Assembly (NCBI GenBank): GCA_019310535.1
Contig: JAFDED010000007.1
Coordinates: 35,453-99,452, forward strand
Direction of reading: 5' to 3'
DNA from: Deltaproteobacteria bacterium
Lineage (GTDB): Bacteria; Desulfobacterota; JAFDED01
DNA length: 64,000 bases
Both the position numbers and the translations under genes were made by a program. The first letter of the stretch is position 1, and each line of letters begins with the position of its first letter. The notes below the pieces were generated by a model that saw only the letters and a list, made by a program, of their open reading frames with translations, had not been told where the DNA came from and ran no database searches. Below are positions 1-9,168 of the stretch, in pieces.

Positions 1-1281
1 GGGGCGGTCTTTGCCTTTATGGACCTGGCCACTAAATTATTAGGACGCACATCGGGCGGACCGGCTAAGGCGGCCATACTCGCCAGTACGTTTATGGGAT
101 CGGTGAGTGGAAGTGCGGCAGCCAATGTACTTGTTACCGGTTCCATTTCCATCCCCCTGATGAAGAAGCTGGGATACCAGCCGAGCTTCGCCGGGGCGGT
201 GGAGGCATCGGTTTCCTCGGGGGGGCAGTTCATGCCGCCGATTATGGGTGCATCTGCCTTCATTATAGCCGCCGTACTGGGAAAACCATATATTATCATT
301 TGTTTACGAGCAATCATCCCAGCTCTGCTATGGTTCTTTTGCTTTTTCATAACGCTGCATTTTGAAGCCAAGAGGCTGGGATTTAAACCTGTACCCAGAG
401 AACAAATACCACCAACAGTTAAAGTTCTAAAGGACCTCTATTTCTTTATCCCTATCATTGCTCTGGTATATCTTTTAACACAAGGTTATTCCCCGATGTA
501 TGCCGGTTTCATCACGGTCGTGCTGCTCTTTGCCCTGACTTTCCTGAGAAAGGAAACAAGGTTTAACCTTACGAGCTTTATAGCCGCTCTGGAATATGGC
601 ATCAAGGGAGCATTACCGGTGGCTGCCGCTTGTGCCGGTGCTGGAATAATCGTCGGATGCGTAATGCAATCAGGAGTGGGATATTACCTCTCCGCAGCGC
701 TGGTTAAGATCAGTGGGGGGCAGTTATTTTTGCTATTACCCCTTGTCGTAATCGCATCTCTCTTACTGGGAATGGGAATGGTGACTGTGGGGGCATACAT
801 TATTGTCTCTATATTGGTGTCGCCCGCCATGATAGATATGGGTGTAACTCCCATAGCGGCGCACTTATTCCCGTTTTACTTTGCCATTATATCGGCGATC
901 ACGCCTCCGGTGGCGGTTGCCTCCTATGCCGCAGCAGGGATAGCAGACGCTCCCCCCTGGGAAACGGGAATGAAGGGGATCAGACTCGCCCTGCCCGCAC
1001 TTCTTATACCCTTTGTATTCGTCACTCAGCCGTCTTTGCTCTTCTTGGGGACGCCATTTTCCATTTTAGCCACTACCATTACCACCATCTTAGGGTTGAC
1101 GTGCATAGCCTCAGCGCTGATAGGCTATTTCTTAAAAGAACTTAAAATCTATGAAAGAATAACGTTGATTCTTGCTTCTCTTATGCTTCTCTTCCCTGCC
1201 GGGGCAATAAATTTGATAGGGATGGGGTTGTTGGCTCTTGTTGTCTTATTACAGAAGCAAAGCCCAAAGCCGGGCTCATGA
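1..1281 (+). CDS. TRAP transporter large permease, fused 4TM/12TM type (5' partial)
   Basis: The frame is open from the first base of the window, so the gene begins upstream and only the C-terminal 426 residues are visible. The product is a very hydrophobic multi-spanning protein. The opening stretch carries the DctM-type signature around GSVSGSAAANVLVTGS and GGQFMPPIMGASAF, and a second copy of the inverted topology follows (GAGIIVGCVMQSG, AAGIADAPPWETG). Known family: TRAP transporters take up organic acids using a periplasmic binding protein and an ion gradient; this sequence looks like the TAXI-associated permease in which the small and large subunits are fused. The binding protein should lie upstream, outside the window. 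The substrate cannot be read from the sequence. Confidence 0.9.
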   Translation, partial: GAVFAFMDLATKLLGRTSGGPAKAAILASTFMGSVSGSAAANVLVTGSISIPLMKKLGYQPSFAGAVEASVSSGGQFMPPIMGASAFIIAAVLGKPYIIICLRAIIPALLWFFCFFITLHFEAKRLGFKPVPREQIPPTVKVLKDLYFFIPIIALVYLLTQGYSPMYAGFITVVLLFALTFLRKETRFNLTSFIAALEYGIKGALPVAAACAGAGIIVGCVMQSGVGYYLSAALVKISGGQLFLLLPLVVIASLLLGMGMVTVGAYIIVSILVSPAMIDMGVTPIAAHLFPFYFAIISAITPPVAVASYAAAGIADAPPWETGMKGIRLALPALLIPFVFVTQPSLLFLGTPFSILATTITTILGLTCIASALIGYFLKELKIYERITLILASLMLLFPAGAINLIGMGLLALVVLLQKQSPKPGS

Positions 1282-1925
1282 GCATAAGAAAGGGGCCACC
1301 GTGGACTCAAATTTTGACTATTGGCCGAGAATTCTCACTACAGATTGGGGCCTACCGAATTGTTTGCTCATTATTATGAACGAAACAGCCTAACCGTATG
1401 GTCAATCCATCTTCTGCGGCTGAAAAACTCATAGAATTATCCACTTTGATCAGCAACATATTGATCAACGATATTACAGTCAAATCGCCCAAATCGCCGC
1501 CAATAATAGATGAAGGATTTTGTTGGGGCGGCCAGGACGACTTGTCGTCCGGTTCGCGAAGCGACAAGAGGTTTGGCCGGTATTGAACCACAGCTTTCGG
1601 TCCAATGGTTAAGCAATAAGAATTTAATAAAAATCAAGCAATTAAAGTTTTGCTGACCTAATGGAATAATCCTAAAAATTAATGTTGACTGAAAACAACA
1701 AGATACAGGCGAACATTCCCTTTGCGACACTACAAGTTATTTCAGGTCTCCGATATGAGACCCATGGGGATTATTGAACCCCAGCCCCATGGAAAGCGCG
1801 GCCTTACCATTCAGTTCATGCAATTTTATTTCCCCATGGCCGCTCCCCTTGTTTCCCTTGTCATATCTTCAGCACCGGGGAAAGCATTGCATGATATAGA
1901 ACAATTGGAATGAACAGGCAATAGC
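1282..1925. other. Intergenic gap between convergent genes; no gene recognised
   Basis: This 644-base stretch lies between the 3' ends of the TRAP permease gene and the YihY/BrkB gene. Short open frames exist on both strands (for example 1352-1591 on the minus strand) but overlap each other, resemble nothing I know and lack ribosome binding sites. I saw no tRNA, no clear terminator and no mobile element ends. It may be a decayed gene. Confidence 0.5.
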
Positions 1926-3293
1926 TCACTCCTGTGATGGGCCGGGCGAAAGGTATTGCCCGCCCACATTCTGGCATAATTGCTGGAAATTGATATCGCC
2001 CAAAGTCTTCTCAAATGTCATTCTGGCCGGTGCCAGCGTGTCTCGAAGCATGTCCTTCTCCGCCTTGGTCATTGGCTCAGGCGGGTCGTATCCTCCACTA
2101 GAAATGGCCATTACCACGTCGAGCATGGAAATCTTCCCAAGGGCGCGAGCGGGGATGAAACGGCGTCCACCGCTCTGCAACTCCATGAGGAGCCCTCCAT
2201 CATGCAGTTTGGAGAGGACTTCCTCCAGGAGCGAGGGATGTACCTGTAATGCTCTTGAGATCTCTTCCATATCCCACGGGGGACCTCCACTGTAAAACCG
2301 ATGGGCTATCCCCATCATGGCTCGCAACGCCAATCGCTCCCGATACAATGGGCTGGCGTGGGGCGTTGATTGCAGGCTTCGGAAGGAGTGGAGGTTCTGG
2401 TGAAAAAACGTGATCACCGCTCCGAACAGGACGATCACCCAGCTTACATAGAGCCACACCAAGAAAAACGGGAGGCTGGCAAAACCGGAGTAAATAGCGT
2501 TGTAGCGGGCCAGGCCGACTTGAAAATACGTGTAGCTCCAGAGGGAGACCTGCCAGAGGGTCCCGGCCAGGATACCGCCGATTATGGCGGATCCGGGTCG
2601 CACCCTCGTGTTCGGGGCGAACATATAAAGAAAGATGAACCCCAGCCACAGCATCGTGTAGGGACCCAGGGCAAACAGCCAGTCCATGACCTGGCTAATG
2701 GGGCCGATAAGGCGTAATTTCTGGGTAATGGTCGCACTTGATATGGTAGCGGTCATGGCCAGTGAGAATGTAACCGCCAGAGGGCAAATGGCAAGGATGC
2801 TTATATAATCTGCTACCTTACGAAAACCACGCCGGTGGGAACGAATTCCCCAGATGTCGTTGAAGCTGCGCTCGATAGTCCCCATGGCCTGAATAACCGA
2901 GAACAAGACGAGTGCGAAACCAATGCTTCCCAGCGCTTTGACATTGGTGTTGCCGATGTATTGAATGACGCGCCTGACTACCTCCTCCTGGCCGGCTGAG
3001 ACATATTTTAAAAGAAACGGTTCCAGGGTTTGATGGACCCCAAATCCCTTGGCCAACGCAAAGACGAACGCCAGAGTGGGCACAATGGACATTGCCGTAA
3101 CATAGGTCAGCGCAGAGGCCCGAAGGAAGAGCAAATGGCTGCGACGTCTATCCCAGACCAGCAGAATGATCCTCAACGGCGCAACCCAGAGGTGCTTCCA
3201 GCCCCTCCTATCGATGTCCTCCTCCCACAACTCCCGCTGAAAAAAGTGGGTCCATCGCTTTACAGCCTGTTGGAAAAGTCGTTCATTGATCAT
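1926..3293 (-). CDS. YihY/virulence factor BrkB family membrane protein
   Basis: The protein (455 residues from the ATG at 3293) has a hydrophilic N-terminus, then about six membrane segments starting near LLFLRASALTYVTAMSIVPTLAF, which is the hallmark of the YihY/BrkB family once misnamed ribonuclease BN. The C-terminal about 130 residues are soluble and look like a winged-helix region (MEEISRALQVHPSLLEEVLSKL), an extension found in several proteobacterial members. A GTG 30 bases upstream would also open the frame, but GGGAGGG sits just before the ATG at 3293, so that start is preferred. The cellular role of the family is not settled. The gene stands alone, with its back to the PTS genes. 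Confidence 0.85.
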   Translation of the reverse strand: MINERLFQQAVKRWTHFFQRELWEEDIDRRGWKHLWVAPLRIILLVWDRRRSHLLFLRASALTYVTAMSIVPTLAFVFALAKGFGVHQTLEPFLLKYVSAGQEEVVRRVIQYIGNTNVKALGSIGFALVLFSVIQAMGTIERSFNDIWGIRSHRRGFRKVADYISILAICPLAVTFSLAMTATISSATITQKLRLIGPISQVMDWLFALGPYTMLWLGFIFLYMFAPNTRVRPGSAIIGGILAGTLWQVSLWSYTYFQVGLARYNAIYSGFASLPFFLVWLYVSWVIVLFGAVITFFHQNLHSFRSLQSTPHASPLYRERLALRAMMGIAHRFYSGGPPWDMEEISRALQVHPSLLEEVLSKLHDGGLLMELQSGGRRFIPARALGKISMLDVVMAISSGGYDPPEPMTKAEKDMLRDTLAPARMTFEKTLGDINFQQLCQNVGGQYLSPGPSQE

Positions 3294-3604
3294 GCGCCCT
3301 CCCTGAATATAGCCCCAATCCACCCAAAAGGCCTTGTTAGCAGGGCCTTACCTGACAATTCGCATTATTGTATCAAAGGATGTTTTATTGTACTACCATA
3401 AAACGATCTGGAAGTGAAAAAGCATTTATGTAACAAAGAGATATGGCTGAAGATATATTGTTACAGCAACTAACAAAAGTTACTGCGAAAAGTTAGAATA
3501 AATAAAAATGGGGAAACGCCGGGAATTCATGTCATCTTGCAATAATTGGCGAAAAATGTTATAAAAAATTCATTAAAAAAGATTTGCATCGAGTATACGG
3601 CACC
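3294..3604. promoter_or_regulatory. Divergent intergenic region with a 7-bp inverted repeat
   Basis: This AT-rich spacer separates the divergently transcribed YihY/BrkB and PTS genes, so it should hold promoters for both. I see an inverted repeat, GTTTTAT at 3382-3388 and ATAAAAC at 3398-3404, that could be an operator or a hairpin. No convincing -35/-10 pair stands out for either direction. Confidence 0.35.
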
Positions 3605-4357
3605 ATGAGGAAATGGACTCTTATACAGGTGTTTCTTCGTTGTTTCGTTGCACAGGTCGCCATGGGAATGCGCTATATGCAAAGCTTTGGGTTTGCCTAC
3701 GCCATCTATCCCGGGCTGCGCGAGGTGTATCCTGAGGGCCGGAAGCTGACAGAAGTATTCCGCAGGCACCTGTCATTTTTTCATACGCACCCTGTGTTTT
3801 TTCCGTGCATCCTTGGCTGCATACTGCGTGGAGAAATTGAGTCCATCAGGGGCGGGGGCGACAGTGTGCAACTGGCCGCCACAAAAGATGTTCTGATGGG
3901 CCCGTTTTCTGCTATTGGGGATGGTTTTTTCGGAGCGGCCCTGCGGCCTTTGGCTGCTGTGGTAGGTGTTGCTCTGGCAATTCAGGGGAGCTTCTGGGGC
4001 CCTGCGGCCTTAATAACGATCTACAATGTGCCGAATCTGTGGTTTCGACTGGAAGGTTTCATCCAGGGCTTCAGGCGGGGTGTTGGGGTCTTGGATAAAG
4101 TCAGGCAGTGGCAACCTACCCGATATATGCGATGGATGCGCGTTACCTCGGCCCTCGTGGGCGGAGCCTTCGTAGCGTCATGGGTCCACACCGAAGCGAG
4201 TATGCCTCTGTTGAGCGGTAGAGGACTCTGGACAGCCCTAGGCAGCCTGGGACTGGCAATTCTTGTCCAGCGTTTGCTCTCTCGGGGATTTTCAGCAATA
4301 TATATCTTATATTTGGTGGCCTTAGTCGTCGGAGGCATAGCACTTTATACGGCATGA
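3605..4357 (+). CDS. PTS mannose/fructose/sorbose family transporter subunit IID
   Basis: The product is about 250 residues, the usual size of the mannose-family IID membrane component. Conserved IID features are visible: the N-terminal QSFGFAYAIYPGLREVYP block, the FFHTHPVFFPCILGCILRGE block, and LMGPFSAIGDGFFGAALRPL, followed by C-terminal hydrophobic segments. The frame also opens at a TTG at 3584, but MRKWTLIQVFLRC at 3605 gives the more typical N-terminus. The stop codon overlaps the start of the HPr gene (ATGA), indicating translational coupling, and enzyme I follows. What is odd is that the IIA, IIB and IIC genes that normally precede IID are missing; the upstream neighbour is an unrelated membrane protein on the other strand. 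IID may work in regulation or with partners encoded elsewhere. Confidence 0.9.
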   Translation: MRKWTLIQVFLRCFVAQVAMGMRYMQSFGFAYAIYPGLREVYPEGRKLTEVFRRHLSFFHTHPVFFPCILGCILRGEIESIRGGGDSVQLAATKDVLMGPFSAIGDGFFGAALRPLAAVVGVALAIQGSFWGPAALITIYNVPNLWFRLEGFIQGFRRGVGVLDKVRQWQPTRYMRWMRVTSALVGGAFVASWVHTEASMPLLSGRGLWTALGSLGLAILVQRLLSRGFSAIYILYLVALVVGGIALYTA

Positions 4358-4650
4358 AAAAGGATACTAAACTCCTTAACCAAGGGATGAAGGCCCGAGT
4401 TTACCTGAAAAATGATCTGGGTATGCATGCCAGGGTTGCGGGACTCATATTCCAGACAGCCCGGAAATTCAAAGCCAATGTGTACATCCGTAAAGGAGAT
4501 CAAGAAGTGAGCTCCGATAGTGTCGTTGAGATGCTCACCCTGGATTGTCCCAAGGGAACCCCCTTGATTATTCGTGCCGAGGGAAAGGAAGCGCGCGCAG
4601 CTTTGGAATCAATTGTCAGCCTTTTTGAGGAAAAGTTCGGAGAGAACTGA
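4354..4650 (+). CDS. ptsH: HPr phosphocarrier protein
   Basis: HPr passes the phosphoryl group from enzyme I to EIIA proteins. The motif LGMHARVAG contains the phosphorylated histidine (GLHARPA in most HPrs) and DSVVEML holds the serine equivalent to Ser46, the target of HPr kinase. Starting at 4354 gives 98 residues and uses the ATGA overlap with the IID gene; starting at the in-frame ATG at 4387 gives 87 residues with histidine at position 14, closer to canonical numbering, but the nearby purine run is too close to that ATG. No hprK gene is adjacent. An HprK-like P-loop protein occurs at 48.4-49.3 kb but its context points elsewhere. Confidence 0.93.
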   Translation: MKKDTKLLNQGMKARVYLKNDLGMHARVAGLIFQTARKFKANVYIRKGDQEVSSDSVVEMLTLDCPKGTPLIIRAEGKEARAALESIVSLFEEKFGEN

Positions 4651-4684
4651 TGCCCTCATTTGAGATATTGATCGGGCAGGAACG

Positions 4685-6508
4685 ATGACGGAAACCAAAA
4701 CACCCATTATGTTGAAAGGACTTGGGGTCTCCCGCGGGATCGCCATCGGTCGGGCATACCTTGTGGATCGAAGTCGTGCTGAAATCGTATCCCAGTGCTT
4801 TATTCACCTTGCTGACGTGGACCTGGAGATTGAACGGTTCCACCAGGCACTTGAGGTTTCCATGCAACAACTCCTTGAAATTCAGGAGAGTGTCCAGGAC
4901 AAGGAATTGCAGAGTCATCTTCACATACTGGACACGCACAAGATGATCCTGCAGGATAGATTGTTGATCGAGGAAACAGAGAACCGCATCAGAAACGAAA
5001 AGTTGAACTCCGAATGGGCATTGAAACAGACTCTGGACAAACTTAAAAAAATTTTCGATATGATCCAGGATGAATACCTGAGGGAGCGCAAAAGCGACAT
5101 AGAATACGTAGGCGAACGAATATTGCGGAACCTGATCGGGAAAAAGCAACACAGTGTCACTGAAATGTCTGAAGAGGGGATCATTGTGGCACACGATCTG
5201 TCCCCGGCTGATACCGCCCAGATGAACAAGCAGATGGTGATGGCCTTCATCACCGATATCGGGGGCAAAACCTCGCACACCGCCATCATGGCCAAGGCAT
5301 TGGGAATTCCAGCCGTGGTCGGCCTTGAAAATATCACCCGCTTCTCTGCCACGGGCGATACCCTTATTGTTGACGGAACCTCGGGCCTTGTCATAGTTAA
5401 TCCTACTCAAGATTCATATTTGCACTTTCTCGAGCGGCAAGAGCGTTATCGCTCGACCGAGAGGGTCGTACTCCACCATTACAGCCGATTTCCCGGCGAG
5501 ACCCGCGACGGCTATCGTGTCCGGATCGAGGCCAACGTGGAGCGCGTGGATGAACTTCCCACCTTGAACCATTACGGAGCTGAGGGGATCGGCCTGTACC
5601 GTACTGAATTCCTCTATTTAGGCCGAAGGCAGCTTCCATCCGAGGAGGAGCAATATCAGACATATAAAAATGCAGTGGAGGCCTGCGGCGACAATCCTGT
5701 TGTCATCAGGACGCTGGACATCGGTGGAGATAAATTCCTCACCCACCTGGATCTGGCGGAGGAAATGAACCCTGCCATGGGGCTTCGGGCCATCAGGTTC
5801 TCACTGAAAGAACCCGAGATTTTTCGGACTCAACTCCGGGCCATTCTCCGGGCCGGGGCCCTGGGAACCGTCAAGATTCTCATCCCCATGATCTCCGGAG
5901 TTGAAGAAGTTCTGCGAATCAAAGACATCATTAAGAAAACAGAAGACGAGTTGCGCAGAGAGGGTCGGGAGTTCAAAGAGAATATGGAGATGGGAATCAT
6001 GATAGAAATCCCCTCGGCCATGAGCATCGCCGACCTACTGGCTCAAGAGGTGGATTTTTTCAGCATCGGAACCAATGACCTTATCCAGTATTCGCTCGCA
6101 ATAGACCGGGTCAATGAGCAAGTTGCCTATCTCTATCAGCCCCTCCATCCTGCGGTCTTGCGGTTTATTAACCAGACAGTTGAAGCCGCCCACAGCAAAG
6201 GGATATCCGTTGCCCTTTGCGGGGAAATGGCGGGCGAGCCGCTCTATATCCCCATCCTCCTGGGATTTCAATTGGACGAACTGAGCATGAATCCTGTCTC
6301 AATACCCAGGGTAAAAAAAATTATCCGCTCGCTCTCCATGAAGGAGTGCTTCAACATGCTTGCACAGATCATGAAGATGCGACACCCTCAGGAAATTCAT
6401 CAATTGGTTCTGGAAGAAATGCAAAAGACCTTTCCTGAAGATTTCCTTAACGATTACCTGAATGATAATGACAAAACCAGGGGTGTCTCCGATTCCGGGT
6501 CGGTTTAA
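4685..6508 (+). CDS. ptsI: Phosphoenolpyruvate-protein phosphotransferase (PTS enzyme I)
   Basis: Enzyme I autophosphorylates with PEP and phosphorylates HPr; it is soluble and cytoplasmic. At 607 residues it is slightly longer than the usual 570-575. Visible domains are an N-terminal HPr-binding helical region (about residues 35-150), the phosphohistidine domain with GGKTSHTAIMAKALGIPAVVG (active histidine at 198), and the PEP-binding barrel with GAEGIGLYRTEFLYL, MGLRAIRFSL, FSIGTNDLIQYSLAIDR and the C-terminal VALCGEMAGEP cysteine. It lies 34 bases behind the HPr gene in the same unit. The C-terminal tail after about residue 580 is extra and of no known function. Confidence 0.96.
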   Translation: MTETKTPIMLKGLGVSRGIAIGRAYLVDRSRAEIVSQCFIHLADVDLEIERFHQALEVSMQQLLEIQESVQDKELQSHLHILDTHKMILQDRLLIEETENRIRNEKLNSEWALKQTLDKLKKIFDMIQDEYLRERKSDIEYVGERILRNLIGKKQHSVTEMSEEGIIVAHDLSPADTAQMNKQMVMAFITDIGGKTSHTAIMAKALGIPAVVGLENITRFSATGDTLIVDGTSGLVIVNPTQDSYLHFLERQERYRSTERVVLHHYSRFPGETRDGYRVRIEANVERVDELPTLNHYGAEGIGLYRTEFLYLGRRQLPSEEEQYQTYKNAVEACGDNPVVIRTLDIGGDKFLTHLDLAEEMNPAMGLRAIRFSLKEPEIFRTQLRAILRAGALGTVKILIPMISGVEEVLRIKDIIKKTEDELRREGREFKENMEMGIMIEIPSAMSIADLLAQEVDFFSIGTNDLIQYSLAIDRVNEQVAYLYQPLHPAVLRFINQTVEAAHSKGISVALCGEMAGEPLYIPILLGFQLDELSMNPVSIPRVKKIIRSLSMKECFNMLAQIMKMRHPQEIHQLVLEEMQKTFPEDFLNDYLNDNDKTRGVSDSGSV

Positions 6509-6574
6509 ATAACAGGCTTGATCGTCCCTCAAAACAGTGATATACTATTAATACAATTTAAAAAGAAACGGAAT

Positions 6575-7057
6575 TTGAAACCAAAAGACCGGGCTGTTAA
6601 CAAAAAGAATCCTGTTACAATAGTCTGCCGGAACAAGCGGGCTCGTTTTGAATACGAAATATCGGAAACGTATGAAGCAGGGATGGTCCTTCAAGGCACA
6701 GAGGTGAAATCCCTGCGGGATGGAAGAGCCAACTTGAGCGACAGCTATGCGGAAGTGCACGAGAAGGGGATCGTTTTAGTGGGTGCTCACATCAGCCCAT
6801 ATCCTCAGGGCAACCGCGAGAACCATGAACCCACTCGGCCCCGAAAACTGCTGATGAAAAAACGAGAGATCCGGAAGCTGTCCGGAAAAACGCAGGAAAA
6901 GGGGTTTACGTTGATCCCGGTGAAAATTTATTTTAAACATGGGCTGGCTAAAGTAGAGATCGCCCTGGCACGCGGTAAAAAACTTTACGACAAGCGGGAA
7001 ACCTTAAAGCGCCGAGCGGAGGAGCGCCAGATGGAGCGCGAAGCCCGGTGGAAATGA
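6575..7057 (+). CDS. smpB: SsrA-binding protein SmpB
   Basis: SmpB binds tmRNA and, with it, rescues ribosomes stalled on broken mRNAs. Family blocks are clear: [44 protein letters not shown] in the N-terminal half (positions about 14-57), then [13 protein letters not shown] and [32 protein letters not shown] near the C-terminus. The frame is open from a TTG at 6518, but the TTG at 6575 yields 160 residues, the normal length, with a GAAACGG purine stretch upstream; no ATG is available near the N-terminus. The tmRNA gene starts 22 bases downstream, so protein and RNA partner are adjacent. Confidence 0.93.
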   Translation: MKPKDRAVNKKNPVTIVCRNKRARFEYEISETYEAGMVLQGTEVKSLRDGRANLSDSYAEVHEKGIVLVGAHISPYPQGNRENHEPTRPRKLLMKKREIRKLSGKTQEKGFTLIPVKIYFKHGLAKVEIALARGKKLYDKRETLKRRAEERQMEREARWK

Positions 7058-7067
7058 ACATCCGATA

Positions 7068-7073
7068 TATAAA
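7068..7073 (+). promoter_or_regulatory. Candidate -10 box of the tmRNA gene
   Basis: TATAAA ends five bases before the predicted first base of the tmRNA (7079). No good -35 is seen at the right distance, so a separate promoter is plausible but not proven; read-through from smpB is the alternative. Confidence 0.4.
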
Positions 7074-7078
7074 ATAAG

Positions 7079-7433
7079 GGGGGCGTACTGGTTTCGACGG
7101 GGATAATTGATGCCTGAGAGGCATGCCGGGGTTCCTACCGGGCCCGTTAACAAGGTAGGAAACACATAATCGCCAACGATTATAACTATGCCCTAGCGGC
7201 GTAAATCCGCTAGCGTCCCGGCGGGCTTTTCCTGTGGGCTCGCCGAGGGCGTCGCACAGCAGGATCGCCCGGCCCAGTTTCCCACGGGGGCAGGGTTAAA
7301 GACAGTGGGATCGTCTTCGCCGGATCCCGTCCGCGGGAGCTGATGAAGATCAGAACAAAACGCGGACTAAGCATGTAGGACTCTCAGAGTTGAAGATTCT
7401 CGGACGCGGGTTCGATTCCCGCCGCCTCCACCA
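7079..7433 (+). ncRNA. ssrA: Transfer-messenger RNA (tmRNA)
   Basis: The 5' end GGGGGCGTACTGGTTTCGAC and the 3' end GGGTTCGATTCCCGCCGCCT followed by CCACCA are diagnostic. GGGGGCG at 7079-7085 pairs with CGCCTCC near 7424-7430 to form the acceptor stem, and the T-arm GGGTTCGATTCCC is intact. The tag-coding frame begins at the GCC at 7172 and reads ANDYNYALAA, ending at TAA 7202-7204; the hydrophobic ALAA end is the usual protease signal. The CCA end is encoded. The length of 355 bases is typical of one-piece tmRNAs. It directly follows smpB. Confidence 0.97.
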
Positions 7434-7442
7434 TTTTATTGC

Positions 7443-7482
7443 GAGTCATTTCAAAAGCTTGACTTTTGAAATGGCTCTTTTT
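7443..7482 (+). terminator. Rho-independent terminator of ssrA
   Basis: A 15-base stem (7443-7457 with 7463-7477, one G-U pair) closed by a five-base loop CTTGA is followed directly by TTTTT. It begins ten bases after the tmRNA 3' end. This is the clearest intrinsic terminator in the window. Confidence 0.92.
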
Positions 7483-7572
7483 CTGTTGGTAAAAAGCAGA
7501 CAAGATAGGAAAAATATTGAGATCCTCTCCCTTTCCCACCACAATATTCTCTCCAATGAAAAGGCTGGAGAA

Positions 7573-7998
7573 ATGGAATTAGCCGTTCAATTTGACAAGA
7601 ATACCAGTTGTTTTACCACAGAGACGGGGTCAGGCAACAAACTGGAGGTCGCCACCGCTTTTACCGAAAAAACCCAGTGCGATGGACTCAGGCCCATGCA
7701 ACTGATCTTGGTAGGCCTGGCAGCCTGTATGGGTACGAACGTTGTATCAATACTCAAGAAAATGAGGCAGGCGTTTTCGGACTACCGGATAAAAATCAGG
7801 GCAACCAGAGCCGCTGATACTCCAAGGGTTTTCACTTCTATCAAAATGGATCATTTCGTTTGCGGCACGAAAATTTCTTCTCATGCTTTACGGAGAGCGG
7901 TGAAGCTTTCCGAGGAGAAATATTGTTCTGCCTTCGCGATGTTCAAGCAAACGGTGGCGATGAGTAGCGAGATACACGTCTTAAAGCGTGAAGAATGA
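7573..7998 (+). CDS. OsmC/Ohr family protein
   Basis: The 141-residue product matches the OsmC fold pattern: an N-terminal beta segment, GLRPMQLILVGLAACMGTNVVSILKKMRQ containing the first conserved cysteine, a central IKIRATRAADTP strand, and LRRAVKLSEEKYCSAFAMFKQTV with the second conserved cysteine. Family members are small cytoplasmic thiol peroxidases that reduce organic hydroperoxides, but many relatives have no tested substrate. The frame extends upstream into the tmRNA gene and its terminator, which is not plausible; the ATG at 7573 after GGAG gives a normal-length protein, although the spacing is tight. It is downstream of the ssrA terminator and appears to be transcribed separately. 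Confidence 0.82.
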   Translation: MELAVQFDKNTSCFTTETGSGNKLEVATAFTEKTQCDGLRPMQLILVGLAACMGTNVVSILKKMRQAFSDYRIKIRATRAADTPRVFTSIKMDHFVCGTKISSHALRRAVKLSEEKYCSAFAMFKQTVAMSSEIHVLKREE

Positions 7999-8348
7999 AT
8001 AATACTTACATGCCCGCGAGGCAGTCGAGCACATGCTCACTCTGTCCATGGCGCTGATTACAGGTCCAGCGGCGAGACGATATTTTGCTGTGATGCAACA
8101 GGTTCTTGAGCATAAAATCCATCAAGCAATACATTGGACTCCCGGAAATTGTAAAGTCCGCATTATCGGCCCTATCTTTGAGACATTCGTGTCCGGTAAG
8201 CTCAACCGAGATATATTTTTCCCCCTTAAACCGCGGAGAAGCATAACTGCGTCCATCAACGCCCAGTTTCTGGAGGAGAAAAGCTCATGACCGAGGGTAT
8301 CAGGCAGGGCATCCCGATAATACGCCACAAGAGAAGGAGGTAAATAAA
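7999..8348. other. Intergenic gap upstream of KDPG aldolase; no gene recognised
   Basis: A short frame (8033-8290, plus strand) lacks a ribosome binding site and recognisable features. No riboswitch or terminator was identified. The only clear element is GAGAAGGAGG at 8331-8340, the ribosome binding site of the following gene. Confidence 0.45.
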
Positions 8349-9020
8349 TTGGCTACTCACACAAGATTAGAAGTGCTCACCGCCATGTTTGATATAGGAT
8401 TTATACCTCTTTTTCACCACCCGGACCCGCAGGTGGCCATAAAGGTTATACAAGCGTGCGCAGCAGGCGGCGCAAAAGTTGTTGAGTTTACTAACCGTGG
8501 AGATTTTGCCATCGATGTATTCAAAGCCGCCAAACAGCACTTCTTGCGAGTAGACCCATCAATAATACTTGGAGCGGGCTCAGTCAATGATCCAGCCGCT
8601 GCTTCCCTGTTTATCATGTACGGCGCGGACTTTATAGTCTCCCAGGTTCTCTGCCCGGATGTTGCCCGTGTGTGCAACCGCCGTAAAATACCTTACTCCC
8701 CCGGCTGCTCCACCCTCACAGAACTCCAAACCGCTGAAGAATTGGGTTGTGAACTGCCCAAAATCTTTCCCGGCGATCTCCTGAAGCCGTCTTTTGTCAA
8801 GGCAATAAAAGGCCCTTCCCCCTGGACCACTGTGCTGGTCACCGGCGGCGTCGAGCCCACAAAAGAATCGATCACCGCATGGATTAAAGCAGGCGCATCC
8901 GTACTTGGCATGGGAAGTAAACTCATCTCCAAAGAGATCATCGAAAAAAAGGACTATCCGGCCATCACTCAGACAGTGCGCCAGGTCATCCAACACATAC
9001 AGGAGGCCAGGGGACAGTAA
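8349..9020 (+). CDS. eda: 2-dehydro-3-deoxy-phosphogluconate (KDPG/KHG) aldolase family
   Basis: KDPG aldolase splits 2-keto-3-deoxy-6-phosphogluconate to pyruvate and glyceraldehyde 3-phosphate. The 223-residue barrel shows the family landmarks: VVEFTNRG with the catalytic glutamate, GAGSVNDPAAA, IPYSPGCSTLTE, LPKIFPGD with the Schiff-base lysine, and VTGGVEPT for phosphate binding. The start is a TTG at 8349 placed eight bases after a perfect GGAGG, with no better ATG. No Entner-Doudoroff dehydratase is next to it, so the in vivo substrate could be KDPG, 4-hydroxy-2-oxoglutarate or a related keto acid; the gene name is by family. Confidence 0.85.
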   Translation: MATHTRLEVLTAMFDIGFIPLFHHPDPQVAIKVIQACAAGGAKVVEFTNRGDFAIDVFKAAKQHFLRVDPSIILGAGSVNDPAAASLFIMYGADFIVSQVLCPDVARVCNRRKIPYSPGCSTLTELQTAEELGCELPKIFPGDLLKPSFVKAIKGPSPWTTVLVTGGVEPTKESITAWIKAGASVLGMGSKLISKEIIEKKDYPAITQTVRQVIQHIQEARGQ

Positions 9021-9168
9021 CAACAACGTGCGAGCCAGGCAGCGGGGCAGTGCTTCACCCGCGTCCATACGCGCTAATTTAAAGGAGGTAGTACCCCTCC
9101 ATGAAAGCACGCTACTTCGAGCGGGGATAACCCCCTATCGCCCGGTTTTTCAGAAATTGATCCGAACC

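Noticed and set aside
1352..1591. Short frames on both strands in the 1.3-1.9 kb gap
   Set aside because: They overlap each other, have no ribosome binding site and no recognisable motif; a decayed gene is possible but unsupported.
8033..8290. 85-codon plus-strand frame before the KDPG aldolase gene
   Set aside because: No Shine-Dalgarno sequence and no familiar protein features.
9101..9130. Tiny frame after AAAGGAGG at about 9081
   Set aside because: It encodes only nine residues before a stop; GGAGG is paired with CCTCC in a small hairpin, so it is more likely structural or chance.
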